Positions 32,709-43,344 of a stretch of DNA of 64,000 nucleotides are shown here, one piece after another. Under the pieces are notes generated by a model that saw only the letters and a program-made list of their open reading frames with translations, was not told where the DNA came from and did no database searches. This stretch comes from Heliopora coerulea (lineage: Eukaryota > Cnidaria > Anthozoa > Scleralcyonacea > Helioporidae). Positions within the stretch are counted from its first letter, which is position 1, and each line of letters starts with the position of its first letter. The stretch lies in NCBI GenBank assembly GCA_030142905.1, contig JASJOG010000029.1, forward strand, positions 534,501-598,500, given 5' to 3'. A program made the translations under genes and the position numbers.

Positions 32709-34124
32709 AGTTCCTGCCCAAACGTTTAAATACAGGGTTATTATTTAAAAAAAATAGCATCTGCTCTCTTCACTTTATATTTAAGATAATGTTCACGTCC
32801 CACAAGCATTAGGTCTAAAAATGGCCTTAAATACCAGTTCTTATAGCAGCTACTGTACAGAATCGACATATCCAAAGCTAGAAAATGGGAAGAGGAAAAG
32901 AACTGAAGGAAGTGGAAAGAGCTTTCATCGTTGGCATGGCACGAGGAGGACCTTCAACCTCGAAGATAGCGGAAGAGACCAAGCGGCCAAGAGGTACTAT
33001 TGCGACTGTTCTACGGAATTTTCGGCTTCGTGGAAGTGTCCAAACGGCCAAACGTTCTGGAAGACCACTAAAGACAACACCAAGAGATCACAGGCATCTT
33101 GAAAGGTTGGTGAAGGAAGATCGGAGAGCATCAGCAAGAAATTTGGCAACAAAATGGAGTAAAACTGTAGATAAGTCACTCAGTGTTAAGACAACAAGAA
33201 GACGACTGAATTCACTGGGATACTATGGGCGACAGGCACGTAAAAAACCCTACACAAGTGCGAAAAACAAGAAGAAAAGACTAGAATGAGCTAGGAAGAT
33301 GAAAGATAAAACAATGGCCTTCTGGAAGAAAATTGTCTTCACAGATGAATCCAAAATAAAAATTAGTGGAAGTTATGGACGTGTTTTTGTGTGGCGCCAA
33401 TCTATGGAAGAATGGCTACCTTGCTGCACTCTTGGGACAGTTAAGACAGGCGAGTCGTCACTGATGGTGTGGGGTAGCATGTTTTATGATGGTGTTGGTC
33501 CGCTCATTACAGTTCAGGGAAGTGTTACCAGGAGAAAGTACCGTCAAATTTTGCAATAAAACTTATTACCACTAGTTGCTGAGAGACAACGACGACGTCT
33601 GCAGACCATTCTACAAGATGATAATGCACTTGTCCATCGAGCTAATGTTGTAACAGCCTGGAAAACGAAGAATAAAGTTACGACTTTAGAGTGGCCTGCA
33701 CAAAGCCCTGACCTGAACCCAATAGAGAATCTGTGGATGGTTCTCAAGAGAGCAATAAGTTCACGAAGCCCTTCTCCACAGACTGTCGCTGACCTTCAGG
33801 TGGTTATTCAGGAAGAATGGAAGAAAATTCCAAAGGGAGATGTGCAAAAATTAGTTGAGTCAATGCCTAAACGAGCCTTGGACGTCAGTAAGGCAAATAG
33901 ATTTGTTACAAAATATTGACTGTTCTGGATACAGTAGCACCACATATTGATAACAGCATCTGCTATTATTTTTGTGTTTATATACAATGTGTGTAACGAC
34001 TTGATACCCATTCATTAAATAGACAACATGTTTGTTTATTTAAGAGGTAATTGAAAAAAATTCTTGCAAAATGTTGCACATTATTGATTTTTTAACTTGT
34101 ATTTAAACTTTTGAGCGGTAACTA
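32709..34124 (+). mobile_element. Tc1/mariner transposon, inactive
   Basis: The left end CAGTTCCTGCCCAAACGTTT and right end AAACTTTTGAGCGGTAACTA are inverted repeats (about 24 of 29 positions over the TIR), flanked by TA on both sides (32707-32708, 34125-34126). At 1416 bp it has full Tc1 length, and it carries one transposase gene with two stop codons. Confidence 0.85.
32885..33919 (+). pseudogene. Tc1-type DD34E transposase with two nonsense codons
   Basis: It starts MGRGKELKEVERAFIVGMAR. A paired helix-turn-helix region follows (GGPSTSKIAEETKRPRGTIA, then SGRPLKTTPRDHRHLERLV). The catalytic triad is intact: D in FTDESK, D in LQDDNALVH, E in SPDLNPIENLW, with 34 residues between the last two. 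TGA at about 33287 (KKRLE*ARKMK) and TAA at about 33557 (RQILQ*NLLPL) break an otherwise single frame ending VTKY and stop. Two point changes in an otherwise open frame suggest a fairly young loss. Confidence 0.85.
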
Positions 34125-34188
34125 TATATCTCATTTAATGTTCATATCGCATGTCATATATAGTACAGACTGACCATAGTTGGTAGTC

Positions 34189-34371
34189 CTATGAATTCAA
34201 TGTTTGACCTCCTTGCCCAACATTTTCCCGTTTACATCTTCGTGTTTCTCCCTGTCTATTCTTTTTTCTTCTCCGCACAAGAGGTGCAGCCAAAAGGTAA
34301 GCAATGAGCATATTTGAAATCACGAAAATAATACCGAATACAATCAGAACAATGAAATAGAAGCTCTTTAT
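34189..34371 (-). CDS. terminal exon: one TM helix and basic tail, gene unknown
   Basis: The acceptor ATAAATTTAG precedes ATAAAGAGC; the frame ends at TAG. The 60 residues are a single hydrophobic helix (FYFIVLIVFGIIFVISNMLI) followed by a basic tail (VRRRKKNRQGETRRCKR), so the N-side is probably extracellular. It is phase 0, compatible with the exon at 34594-34824. It could instead be the last helix of the broken ABCG copy upstream, whose 35883 exon also ends in phase 0. I do not recognise it as a named family. Confidence 0.35.
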   Translation of the reverse strand: MKSFYFIVLIVFGIIFVISNMLIAYLLAAPLVRRRKKNRQGETRRCKRENVGQGGQTLNS

Positions 34372-34593
34372 CTAAATTTATGTAATAGATCAAAGCTGAA
34401 TTTTTGTTTCAGGACGATATACAGTTGTTATTATTTCAGTTAATATCATTTTTGCCACTTATAAATAAGTACACCCCTGTAAATAGTACGTACGTAATTA
34501 AGTTTAACAAAGACTTTAAATTGAAGTAGAAATATCTCCGTTTCTGTTCTCATCTTATTTTTTCTCCGAATCTTGAGTTAACAAGATTTTTAC

Positions 34594-34824
34594 TTTCGGA
34601 CTTTGTATCATACTTGATTTTATTGAAACTCGGGCAGTTTTTACCTCCAAAGCATTGTTCTGTGGCTCCCAAAGTATCTCAAAGAAGCCAACATTGCCGT
34701 GAAACCAATTGCCATTCCACTCATTCTTGTTAGAGTAGTGAATTTCTCTATTTTTACCAGAAAAATTAATTGATAAACGTATCTGCACGATGTTATCTAT
34801 TAACACATATATAGTCAGATGTGA
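34594..34824 (-). CDS. candidate exon, probable extracellular domain, unrecognised
   Basis: A strong acceptor (CTCTTTGTCCCAG) precedes TCACATCTG; the donor is CCGAAA|GTAAAA. The 77 codons contain NEWNGNWFHGNVGFFEILWE, beta-rich in look, with no motif I can name. Phase 0 joins it to the TM exon at 34189-34371, giving an ectodomain-TM-basic tail order. No upstream exon was found. Confidence 0.3.
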
Positions 34825-34889
34825 CTGGGACAAAGAGACTGGTATTCTGCCGACCATGTTACCCGCTATGCCGCTCACCAAATAACATG

Positions 34890-34945
34890 CAGGCATTAGG
34901 GTTAAGTTTAGGTTTGGGTTTAGAGTTAAGGACTTAGCTCGGGAT
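34890..34945. repeat. telomere-like TTAGGG-derived tract
   Basis: TTAGGGTTAAGTTTAGGTTT, then GGGTTTAGAGTTAAGG are decayed (TTAGGG)n words in the G-rich direction. Confidence 0.45.
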
Positions 34946-35426
34946 TAGCGACGCTTTAAGAACACTCGACATGTGGCTGATTTGCATGGTAAAAGACCTG
35001 TGTATATAGAATATAATTTGTGGAACCAAGTCCTGTTTTCAAGATTTCGTTCAGAATATTTCATAGCGAATCTCGATAAAGACCGAAGAAATTCTATCAT
35101 CAAAGAGAAGGCATAAATTGTTTTGTGTCATCGTAGAAACCTACGTTCATGAAATTCTTGTCTTCGGAGTACAAAATAACATTTCTTGATGAAGAATCTA
35201 CTTCCTTAGACTACTTTTTTCCCTTTTTGTGTACCAATCCTGTAAATTTCTTGTTTTTGTCAGGCGCGCATACACAATGGTGCGCGTATCTAATATATAG
35301 CCATGCATTTAGGAAAAGTCTGCTATCAAACACCTAAGTGCACTAGATATTAATCTGCCGATACAACGAAACAACTGGCTTTCCAAGCTAGTGTTCTTTG
35401 AAAGGAACTTCTGAATGATAATAAGC

Positions 35427-35458
35427 AATATATATATATATATATTTTTTTTTTTTTA
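35427..35458. repeat. TA dinucleotide run followed by poly-T
   Basis: A perfect (TA)n stretch of about 18 bp followed by a T tract. Confidence 0.85.
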
Positions 35459-35882
35459 CACATCTTCGGCTGCTAAGGAACGGCAGAGCTACGTCGTTGA
35501 CTGATATGTTTCTGTCCTTGGCCTTCTTAAGATGAGGTTTTGTAATAATGAGTGGGATAGCGGTGAATAAAGGTGCTTAACAGCGAGGATTGGTTTTCAT
35601 GGTTGCAATTTCTATTCAAAATCTGCGCGTCGTTAACAGGCCTTCGAAACGTCATTCGCCGCCATCAGGCATTCTCAAGACCTTACTGTCAAGACGATTA
35701 ACTTCAGTAAGTATCTACTAAACCATAATCTAAGTATGAGTATCAAAGCCCAGCAAAAGACTGGTTCGTCCATTACATCGATTCTACTATGTAATATCAA
35801 AAAGTAAAGGATAAAACACAGAGGGAAAAATATCATATTATTATATCAAAATGGACTAATTTAAGATGTAACCTAGGTTTAC

Positions 35883-36031
35883 CTCTATATACAGTGCTCC
35901 CAGCATTCCTCCGGCTATGAATACAAGGAATGTATCTATCAATAGTGTTTTCACGCTACGGATTTGAAGGACAAACTCTCTTTGGACGAAATTGAAAACT
36001 TGGTAAAACGGATTTGGCATTCTTCTCCTCT
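35883..36031 (-). pseudogene. ABCG fragment exon: pre-TMD elbow and TM1
   Basis: The acceptor GTCCCTTAG precedes AGAGGAG; the donor is ATAGAG|GTAAAC. It encodes RRRMPNPFYQVFNFVQREFV and then TM1-like LLIDTFLVFIAGGMLGALYI. The QxxxFxxRxxxxxxR elbow matches ABCG proteins. Confidence 0.7.
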
Positions 36032-36719
36032 CTAAGGGACGCGAAAACAACGGTCATAATTTTTAAAGATAGTATAAACTAATAGTAATTTATTGCCTTC
36101 TTTCAATATTACCAACAAGCGGATATTTTTAGAGAGCAATATAACAGTAGACTCGCAAGGTTTGAGTATATTAAAAGTTCGTTCTCATAAAAGATGAATG
36201 GACAGATAGGATAGAAAAAATGAAGCTACATCAAACACGTAAACAGAACTTGATATCAATTTCTCGAAATTTGCCTCCGAACCTAGAAAATTTATGCGGA
36301 TCAAGGAATGTAACATTTTTGCCAAACCCACTCTTACAAGGCGTCTTCACAAAAATACTTGTCTCGCGTGCTAATTATTTAGGCTACCACGCACATTATT
36401 TTACCTTAACTGAAGATTGGGTAACAATTTCCAAAAACTGGTTCATAAATAAAGATATTTTAATAATTTTAACAAAGATACCGTAGGTTTTAGCGACTGG
36501 TTTGAGATCCGACGTCATGCCATAAGAAAAGATTTATGGATATTAAACAAAGCTGTACCATAACTATTAATCTTAACCCACCCAGTCAGCTCCTTCATTG
36601 GGAGGAAACAAGAGAATTTGAAGAAAACCCACGACTTTCCGAGAGTTGGAAAGGTTTGAATTTTACCTCTATTTCCAACAAAAGTTTCTTATTTCTCAAC
36701 TTGCAAGTTTCCGCGGGTC

Positions 36720-36784
36720 GCACGAACGACCCTCGCGGGCTGCAGGTTGCGCAATCCTGTTCTAACGACTGAGCCACCTTTATC
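36720..36784 (-). repeat. tRNA-like relic
   Basis: On the minus strand the A-box-like GGTGGCTCAGTCGTTAGAAC is followed by AGGATTGCGCAACC and a mutated B-box. A tRNA-derived repeat, not a functional tRNA. Confidence 0.45.
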
Positions 36785-36899
36785 CTTTTAGATTTGTTAG
36801 TTGATAAGAACGATACAAACTTTTCAGTGGATAACAAAGATGGCAACGGGAATTCCTGACTACTTAAAAGCAATGATAAAACTCGACTTATCAACTTAC

Positions 36900-37161
36900 G
36901 AATAGGGAAAGAACTTCCAAGTTCTGCAGACTGCTCCACATTCTCAGAAGTGTGATTTCCATGACCTAAATAAATCAACATCAACATAACCTTCTTTGGG
37001 TTTGATGTTTCCACCGATGACATCCACGTAGTAATCAGCAGGATTCGGATTAGCCAGTGTTTCGCAGCCAAGATTCGCGAAATACTCTTTTGCATCTAGT
37101 ACTGAGCCTTGATAAACTGTTTTACCACCAGGGCCAAGGAGTACAACATTGTGGAACATAT
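36900..37161 (-). pseudogene. ABCG fragment exon: NBD C-terminal part, frameshifted
   Basis: The acceptor ATCTTTACAG precedes ATATGTTCC; the donor is CCTATTC|GTAAGT. KTVYQGSVLDAKEYFANLGC and NPNPADYYVDVIGG are typical. The frame runs into TGA after FRSWKSHF. Skipping one T restores SENVEQSAELGSSFPI up to a donor whose phase fits the next exon. Confidence 0.7.
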
Positions 37162-37619
37162 CTGTAAAGATTTTAATTGTGACTTTAGAATCTGTTTGTC
37201 TGTAAATAAACCAATTAATTATTGAATAAATTAGTTGAGGTGCTTCATTACTTTTTGGACCCGACGAAATTAGTGATGCAAATTTATTAAGTGCCTTCAC
37301 AAAAGCGGTTAACTCGAGAATAACATCTCAACTGTTTGGAAAGATTCTATCAAATATAAGTCAGTGTCTTTCCTCCAAACCCCAAATCTAAAGGGGTTGT
37401 TTTTTCATAAGTTACAACAGACCTAGAGAAGGATGAACAATCATCATTCTCTAAGTAATATTTCTCAAACTCATTAATAATTCATAAAGCAAAAACAAAA
37501 GAAATACGTAAGTAATCAGATTTAGAATTCGTAGGAAGATTACAGCTGAATTTTTCCAACTTTCCGCTGGATTTACGCCTAAAATGCAGGTTCGTTTCAG
37601 AAGCAATTTCAACACTCGT

Positions 37620-37728
37620 TTAGTGTTCTTCCTCCGATTTCTAGATACCTCGAAACTCCTTAAAAAAAGTCGGCTTCGCCTCATTTTTCAACTCGCTTTT
37701 CAGTATCTAGAAATCGGAGGAAGAACAC
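37620..37728. repeat. short foldback element (about 25-bp arms)
   Basis: GTGTTCTTCCTCCGATTTCT at 37622 recurs inverted as AGAAATCGGAGGAAGAACAC at 37709, around a 60-bp loop. Confidence 0.75.
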
Positions 37729-38115
37729 CAACTCGTGTTGGAAACATTACATAAAGGACGAGCAGGAGTGCTTTGCAAGTGCTTTTTAAGTTTGAAATAA
37801 ATGTTTTCTAAGCAGCAAACATTTCAGTTAAACAAGCATGTTTTTATCACATGCAAAGACATGACATGGTTATGATTTTCCTGGGTATTTTTCTCTTGAG
37901 TTATTAATAAGATTTTGAAGAGAATTCATATAATTGGATTGTTACAGCAGTCATTGCTGGGGTTTTTGCTGTTTGCTGTGTTGTTGACAGAGGGCGTACA
38001 CACTTGACGTAATAGCCGCCATGTTGGCGTTCCTTAACAAAAGAATTCTGATCATCTTCTTTTGTAAGGTGCACAAACGTTAAAAATAGCATCACAAACA
38101 TACGTAAACACTTAC

Positions 38116-38195
38116 TAAATATTTCGAATCTTGGCTGATGAATCACAGATCTCCCTGGTTTAAGGACAGAAAAACTTGACGCACTGTCGAAACCA
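38116..38195 (-). pseudogene. ABCG fragment exon: D-loop to H-loop
   Basis: The acceptor TTTCGTTCTTAG precedes TGGTTTC; the donor is TATTTA|GTAAGT. It encodes GFDSASSFSVLK, then PGRSVIHQPRFEIF. The usual helix between VLK and the SVIHQPR strand is missing, and the deletion is in frame. Confidence 0.7.
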
Positions 38196-38756
38196 CTAAG
38201 AACGAAATGATATAATTTATTCAATCCTTCAGCAACTAACAATCTCATCTCTTTACAATGTAGCTGCCTCTTACACTTTACGATCAAACTTTCCATTGAT
38301 AAATTAATGTACAAGTCAACAAACCAATCGATCAAACGTCGAACCAATCAGGTCATTATTAATGTACGTAAATTGATCAGTTGCAGGCTTGCAGCAAGCC
38401 TGACATGTTTGGTGAAGTAGTAATTATATCTGTGAGACTTCCTAGGGTGCAAGCGACAGCAACTCTTACCTGGCCTTACAGGCAAGGCCCTTAACAGTTA
38501 GTGATTTTGGTATTAAGGAAACCTATTAATTTGATGTGGGGTCCTTATGCGAAAATTACCCAAACTCGAAGTCTCGTCGCTCGTGTCAAAAGACCAACAG
38601 CAGGATGATTTTACAGTAAAGACCGATCAAACGAGGTTTTCATTGAAAGGCATAAAATTATTTATTTTGAGAGATCGATAGAATATCAAGGCCAGCAAAA
38701 TATCTTTACGAAAGCCATCGAGTCGGACACAAGTAAATCGTAATATTTAATAAAGT

Positions 38757-38796
38757 TCTAACGTTTCTTTGTATTAATCACAACATCATCAGAGAG
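38757..38796 (-). ncRNA. hammerhead-ribozyme-like core, left arm
   Basis: CTGATGA, stem-loop TTGTGATTAATACAA, GAAACGTTAG on the minus strand, inside the Penelope 3' UTR. Confidence 0.6.
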
Positions 38797-38934
38797 TAAT
38801 TTACATAACTGCCTAAAGCCTAAGTATATAGTTACAAGGTGTAATAATATTCATGCATTAACCAATCAGAGGACGTACTAAAAATAAAAGTTACAGGTAT
38901 GAGAACACAAACAACATGGAAGAGTAAAGAAGAA

Positions 38935-40553
38935 TTATAAAAGGAAAAGTGGTGCTGAGCCAATATTGGCATTTAAAGAGGATTTAAGATTGCGAATGAG
39001 TAGACTTTCTCGTAAGAGAAGTTCGGACTCAAAAGGACAGGAAGAAAGGATTTTAAAATCATCAAAGGAGACTGGGTGGGCCGTGTCACGGTGGTGTGAA
39101 AGAATACTGGTGAGGGGAGGGTTAGTGCGCTTTTTACCTGTGAGAGGTGAGATTCCCATATGGTCAGATACGCGTGTATGGAGGTGCCGGATGGTTTCTC
39201 CGACATACGAAACTCCGCAGCTTCGACACGTAAAATGATAAACTACATGCGATCTTAAGCGTAGAGGAATCTTGTCTTTAAAAGAGAAAAAATGTAAAAG
39301 TCTAAGCGACGGGTGAGCAACACACCTGATGTTGATGTGAGGAAAAGCGGATGAGAAAAGTTTTTTTTTTATCCGAGTTCGGGTATGAGAGAAATGTTGC
39401 CCAGTAAATGGTAAAGAGAGGTAAACAACACGTTTGGGAGCCGTAAGCAATTTAGTTGATTTGGAGAAGACTTTGTCTAGAAAGGAGGCGATACATCTGT
39501 CAAGAAGTTTTACCGGATAACCATTGTTAATAAAAATGCGTTTTAGTTTTTCTAGTTTGGCATGAAAAATAACGCAGGTAGATTGTGTGAGAAAACAAAA
39601 TAAAGGAATCAAAGGAAGTAAGAAGACCTGTAAAAGTGGGTTTGCGGTAAACATTAGTCGAAAAGCAACCATTGGAACGGACGATATTGATGTCTAAGAA
39701 CGGCAAGGATTTGTTGACTTCTAATTCATGCGTAAATTTTATTTTGGAATGCCTAGAGTTGAGATAATTGAAGAATGGAATGACGTGATCGGGAGAACGA
39801 AATAAAATGAAACAATCATCAACATAACGACGGTAAAACAACGGTTTAAAATTAGACGGGCAATCATTAAGCCAAACAGACTCATAGTGAGAAAGGAAAA
39901 TATTCGCAAAGAGAGGTCCCAGGGGAGAACCCATGGCAACGCCATCAACTTGTTGATAGACTTCGCCGTTGAACAGAAAATGGCAATTTTTTTACCACTA
40001 AATTTAAAAGCTTTCGAAACTCAAAAATAGAAAAACCGTGAAATTTAGTGGAGTTGGTAAAAACCATTTGAATTATGATTTCAATAGTTTCATCTAACGG
40101 GATGTTGGTGAAAAGAGATGTTATGTCAAAGCTGGCCATAAATAGCTCATTAGTGTTAAAAGGTAATTCCAGTAATTCCTTAACAAAGGAGAAGCTATCA
40201 AACACGGAATAAGTATTATTAGAAAATGGACGAAGTAAAGAAACAAGAAATTTAGCAATGTTAAAAGAGTGAGAGCGCATAGAAGAAAGAATGGGTCTAA
40301 GTGGAACGTTAAGTTTGTGTATCTTAAGAAGACCGTATAAAATACCTGGACGAGAACCGGTAGGACTAAGATCTCGATAGTGACCATCGGAGATGATACC
40401 GTTCTTATTCAGTTCTTTTAAAAAGTTCTTAATAATGATTTCACGCTTTAGTGTTAACCACACGGGGTCTTCGTCAAGTTTCTGGAACTTGGTTTCATCA
40501 GCCAGACTGTCATTCATCTTTTCGTGGTAATCCGATTTGTTGAGGATAACCAA
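38935..40553 (-). pseudogene. Penelope RT/GIY-YIG ORF, left arm
   Basis: From the 5' side: VILNKSDYHEKMNDSLADET, GILYGLLKIHKLNVPLRPIL (RT fingers), FDITSLFTNIPLDETIE (palm), then VDGVAMGSPLGPLFANIFLS and YRRYVDDCFILF (catalytic YVDD). The C-terminus holds the GIY-YIG nuclease (HFTCRSCGVSYVGETIRHLH) and ends APLFLL. An extra A in the A7 run near 39990 shifts frame between palm motifs, and a deletion follows LTSFDSFI, so the enzyme is dead. Confidence 0.85.
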
Positions 40554-40940
40554 ACTATTTCCTTTGTCGGGTTTAACAATGATGATACTTTGATCTCTTC
40601 TCAGTGATGTAAATGAAAAACATAGCTCTCTCTGGATTTAGAAGCTATTCTCCTCCTTCATATATTTTCACTCATGAGAGCGCATAGAAGAAAGAATGGG
40701 TCTAAGTGGAACGTTAAGTTTGTGTATCTTAAGAAGACCGTATAAAATATCTGGACGAGAACCGGTAGGACTAAGATCTCGATAGTGACCATCGGAGATG
40801 ATACCGTTCTTATTCAGTTCTTATATGAATATATGAAGGAGGAGAATAGCTTCTAAATCCAGAGAGAGCTATGTTTTTCATTTACATCACTGAGAAGAGA
40901 TCAAAGTATCATCATTGTTAAACCCGACAAAGGAAATAGT

Positions 40941-42559
40941 TTGGTTATCCTCAACAAATCGGATTACCACGAAAAGATGAATGACAGTCTGGCTGATGAA
41001 ACCAAGTTCCAGAAACTTGACGAAGACCCCGTGTGGTTAACACTAAAGCGTGAAATCATTATTAAGAACTTTTTAAAAGAACTGAATAAGAACGGTATCA
41101 TCTCCGATGGTCACTATCGAGATCTTAGTCCTACCGGTTCTCGTCCAGGTATTTTATACGGTCTTCTTAAGATACACAAACTTAACGTTCCACTTAGACC
41201 CATTCTTTCTTCTATGCGCTCTCACTCTTTTAACATTGCTAAATTTCTTGTTTCTTTACTTCGTCCATTTTCTAATAATACTTATTCCGTGTTTGATAGC
41301 TTCTCCTTTGTTAAGGAATTACTGGAATTACCTTTTAACACTAATGAGCTATTTATGGCCAGCTTTGACATAACATCTCTTTTCACCAACATCCCGTTAG
41401 ATGAAACTATTGAAATCATAATTCAAATGGTTTTTACCAACTCCACTAAATTTCACGGTTTTTCTATTTTTGAGTTTCGAAAGCTTTTAAATTTAGTGGT
41501 AAAAAAATTGCCATTTTCTGTTCAACGGCGAAGTCTATCAACAAGTTGATGGCGTTGCCATGGGTTCTCCCCTGGGACCTCTCTTTGCGAATATTTTCCT
41601 TTCTCACTATGAGTCTGTTTGGCTTAATGATTGCCCGTCTAATTTTAAACCGTTGTTTTACCGTCGTTATGTTGATGATTGTTTCATTTTATTTCGTTCT
41701 CCCGATCACGTCATTCCATTCTTCAATTATCTCAACTCTAGGCATTCCAAAATAAAATTTACGCATGAATTAGAAGTCAACAAATCCTTGCCGTTCTTAG
41801 ACATCAATATCGTCCGTTCCAATGGTTGCTTTTCGACTAATGTTTACCGCAAACCCACTTTTACAGGTCTTCTTACTTCCTTTGATTCCTTTATTTTGTT
41901 TTCTCACACAATCTACCTGCGTTATTTTTCATGCCAAACTAGAAAAACTAAAACGCATTTTTATTAACAATGGTTATCCGGTAAAACTTCTTGACAGATG
42001 TATCGCCTCCTTTCTAGACAAAGTCTTCTCCAAATCAACTAAATTGCTTACGGCTCCCAAACGTGTTGTTTACCTCTCTTTACCATTTACTGGGCAACAT
42101 TTCTCTCATACCCGAACTCGGATAAAAAAAAAACTTTTCTCATCCGCTTTTCCTCACATCAACATCAGGTGTGTTGCTCACCCGTCGCTTAGACTTTTAC
42201 ATTTTTTCTCTTTTAAAGACAAGATTCCTCTACGCTTAAGATCGCATGTAGTTTATCATTTTACGTGTCGAAGCTGCGGAGCTTCGTATGTCGGAGAAAC
42301 CATCCGGCACCTCCATACACGCGTATCTGACCATATGGGAATCTCACCTCTCACAGGTAAAAAGCGCACTAACCCTCCCCTCACCAGTATTCTTTCACAC
42401 CACCGTGACACGGCCCACCCAGTCTCCTTTGATGATTTTAAAATCCTTTCTTCCTGTCCTTTTGAGTCCGAACTTCTCTTACGAGAAAGTCTACTCATTC
42501 GCAATCTTAAATCCTCTTTAAATGCCAATATTGGCTCAGCACCACTTTTCCTTTTATAA
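40941..42559 (+). pseudogene. Penelope RT/GIY-YIG ORF, right arm
   Basis: It has the same broken ORF as the left arm, including the A7 frameshift near 41505 and the deletion after LTSFDSFI. The one residue difference noticed is Ala for Val just before SYVGET. Shared lesions mean the two copies were duplicated after the element had decayed, and are not two separate insertions. Confidence 0.85.
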
Positions 42560-42695
42560 TTCTTCTTTACTCTTCCATGTTGTTTGTGTTCTCATACCTG
42601 TAACTTTTATTTTTAGTACGTCCTCTGATTGGTTAATGCATGAATATTATTACACCTTGTAACTATATACTTAGGCTTTAGGCAGTTATGTAAAT

Positions 42696-42738
42696 TACTC
42701 TCTGATGATGTTGTGATTAATACAAAGAAACGTTAGAA
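42696..42738 (+). ncRNA. hammerhead-ribozyme-like core, right arm
   Basis: CTGATGA ... GAAACGTTAG with the TTGT/ACAA stem, plus strand, mirror of 38757-38796. Confidence 0.6.
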
Positions 42739-43036
42739 CTTTATTAAATATTACGATTTACTTGTGTCCGACTCGATGGCTTTCGTAAAGATATTTTGCT
42801 GGCCTTGATATTCTATCGATCTCTCAAAATAAATAATTTTATGCCTTTCAATGAAAACCTCGTTTGATCGGTCTTTACTGTAAAATCATCCTGCTGTTGG
42901 TCTTTTGACACGAGCGACGAGACTTCGAGTTTGGGTAATTTTTGCATAAGGACCCCACATCAAATTAATAGGTTTCCTTAATACCAAAATCACTAACTGT
43001 TAAGGGCCTTGCCTGTAAGGCCAGGTAAGAGTTGCT

Positions 43037-43250
43037 TTATTAAATATTACGATTTACTTCTGTGTCCGACTCGATGGCTTTCGTAAAGATATTTTGCTGG
43101 GCTTTGATATTCCTTTTGAGACTACGTTTTCCGCCTGGTCAATCCATAGCTGATGTTTTAAAGATCGATAGAACATGAGCAGTCGAACTGTACAGGATTG
43201 ACAAGACGACCAACAGTAAATGAAACACAGTTCGCAGGCGAACATTGTAT
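43037..43250 (+). mobile_element. extra Penelope 3' tail abutting the palindrome
   Basis: It starts inside the 3' UTR (TTTATTAAATATTACGATTT) exactly where the right arm stops. It continues through GATATTTTGCTGGGCTTTGA and TACGTTTTCCGCCTGGTCAA, the tail form seen at 30907. It is therefore a different subcopy from the one in the arms. Confidence 0.65.
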
Positions 43251-43344
43251 ACTATTTATAGGATTACATCAACATGGCCATGTTAACTATTTTTAACGTC
43301 CTGGCCATTTTGAGTAAATAGAAGTGTATTTTCTTGTAATGAAC

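Larger units (their letters stand above)
35883..38195 (-). pseudogene. second ABCG copy, three-exon fragment with defects
   Basis: Exons 38195-38116, 37161-36900 and 36031-35883 follow ABCG order: D-loop SGFDSAS, H-loop VIHQPRFEIF, the NBD C-terminal part NMFHNVVLLGPGGKTVYQGS ... NPNPADYYVDVIGG, then the pre-TMD elbow and TM1. Phases fit at each junction. Two faults show. The segment between D-loop and H-loop is about 10 residues shorter than in the family. The middle exon needs a 1-nt skip near 36953 (RSWKSH then SENVEQSAELG). No Walker A, signature motif or TM2-TM6 exons were found near it. It probably arose by tandem duplication of the ABCG locus and then decayed, although a sequencing indel could mimic the frameshift. 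Confidence 0.65.
38690..40666 (-). mobile_element. Penelope-like element, left arm
   Basis: 5'-truncated at the palindrome centre; the 3' end lies near 38690 (ATCAAGGCCAGCAAAATATC). Encodes an RT and GIY-YIG ORF in broken frames. Confidence 0.85.
40829..42805 (+). mobile_element. Penelope-like element, right arm
   Basis: Mirror copy of the left-arm element, 3' end near 42805 (GATATTTTGCTGGCCTTGAT). Confidence 0.85.
38458..43036. repeat. giant palindrome: two 2.2-kb arms carrying a Penelope-like element
   Basis: The left arm 38458-40666 and right arm 40829-43036 are inverted copies differing at only a few bases seen by eye (for example GVSYVGET versus GASYVGET). The outer 230 bp of each arm lie beyond the Penelope 3' end and are also duplicated. 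The 162-bp spacer contains a second copy (40676-40822) of the internal segment 40271-40417. Both arms share the same internal deletion and the same homopolymer frameshift in the element. Confidence 0.9.

Noticed and set aside
37904..38347. 147-codon minus frame as one protein
   Set aside because: Only 38116-38195 inside it is exon sequence; the rest reads through both splice sites.
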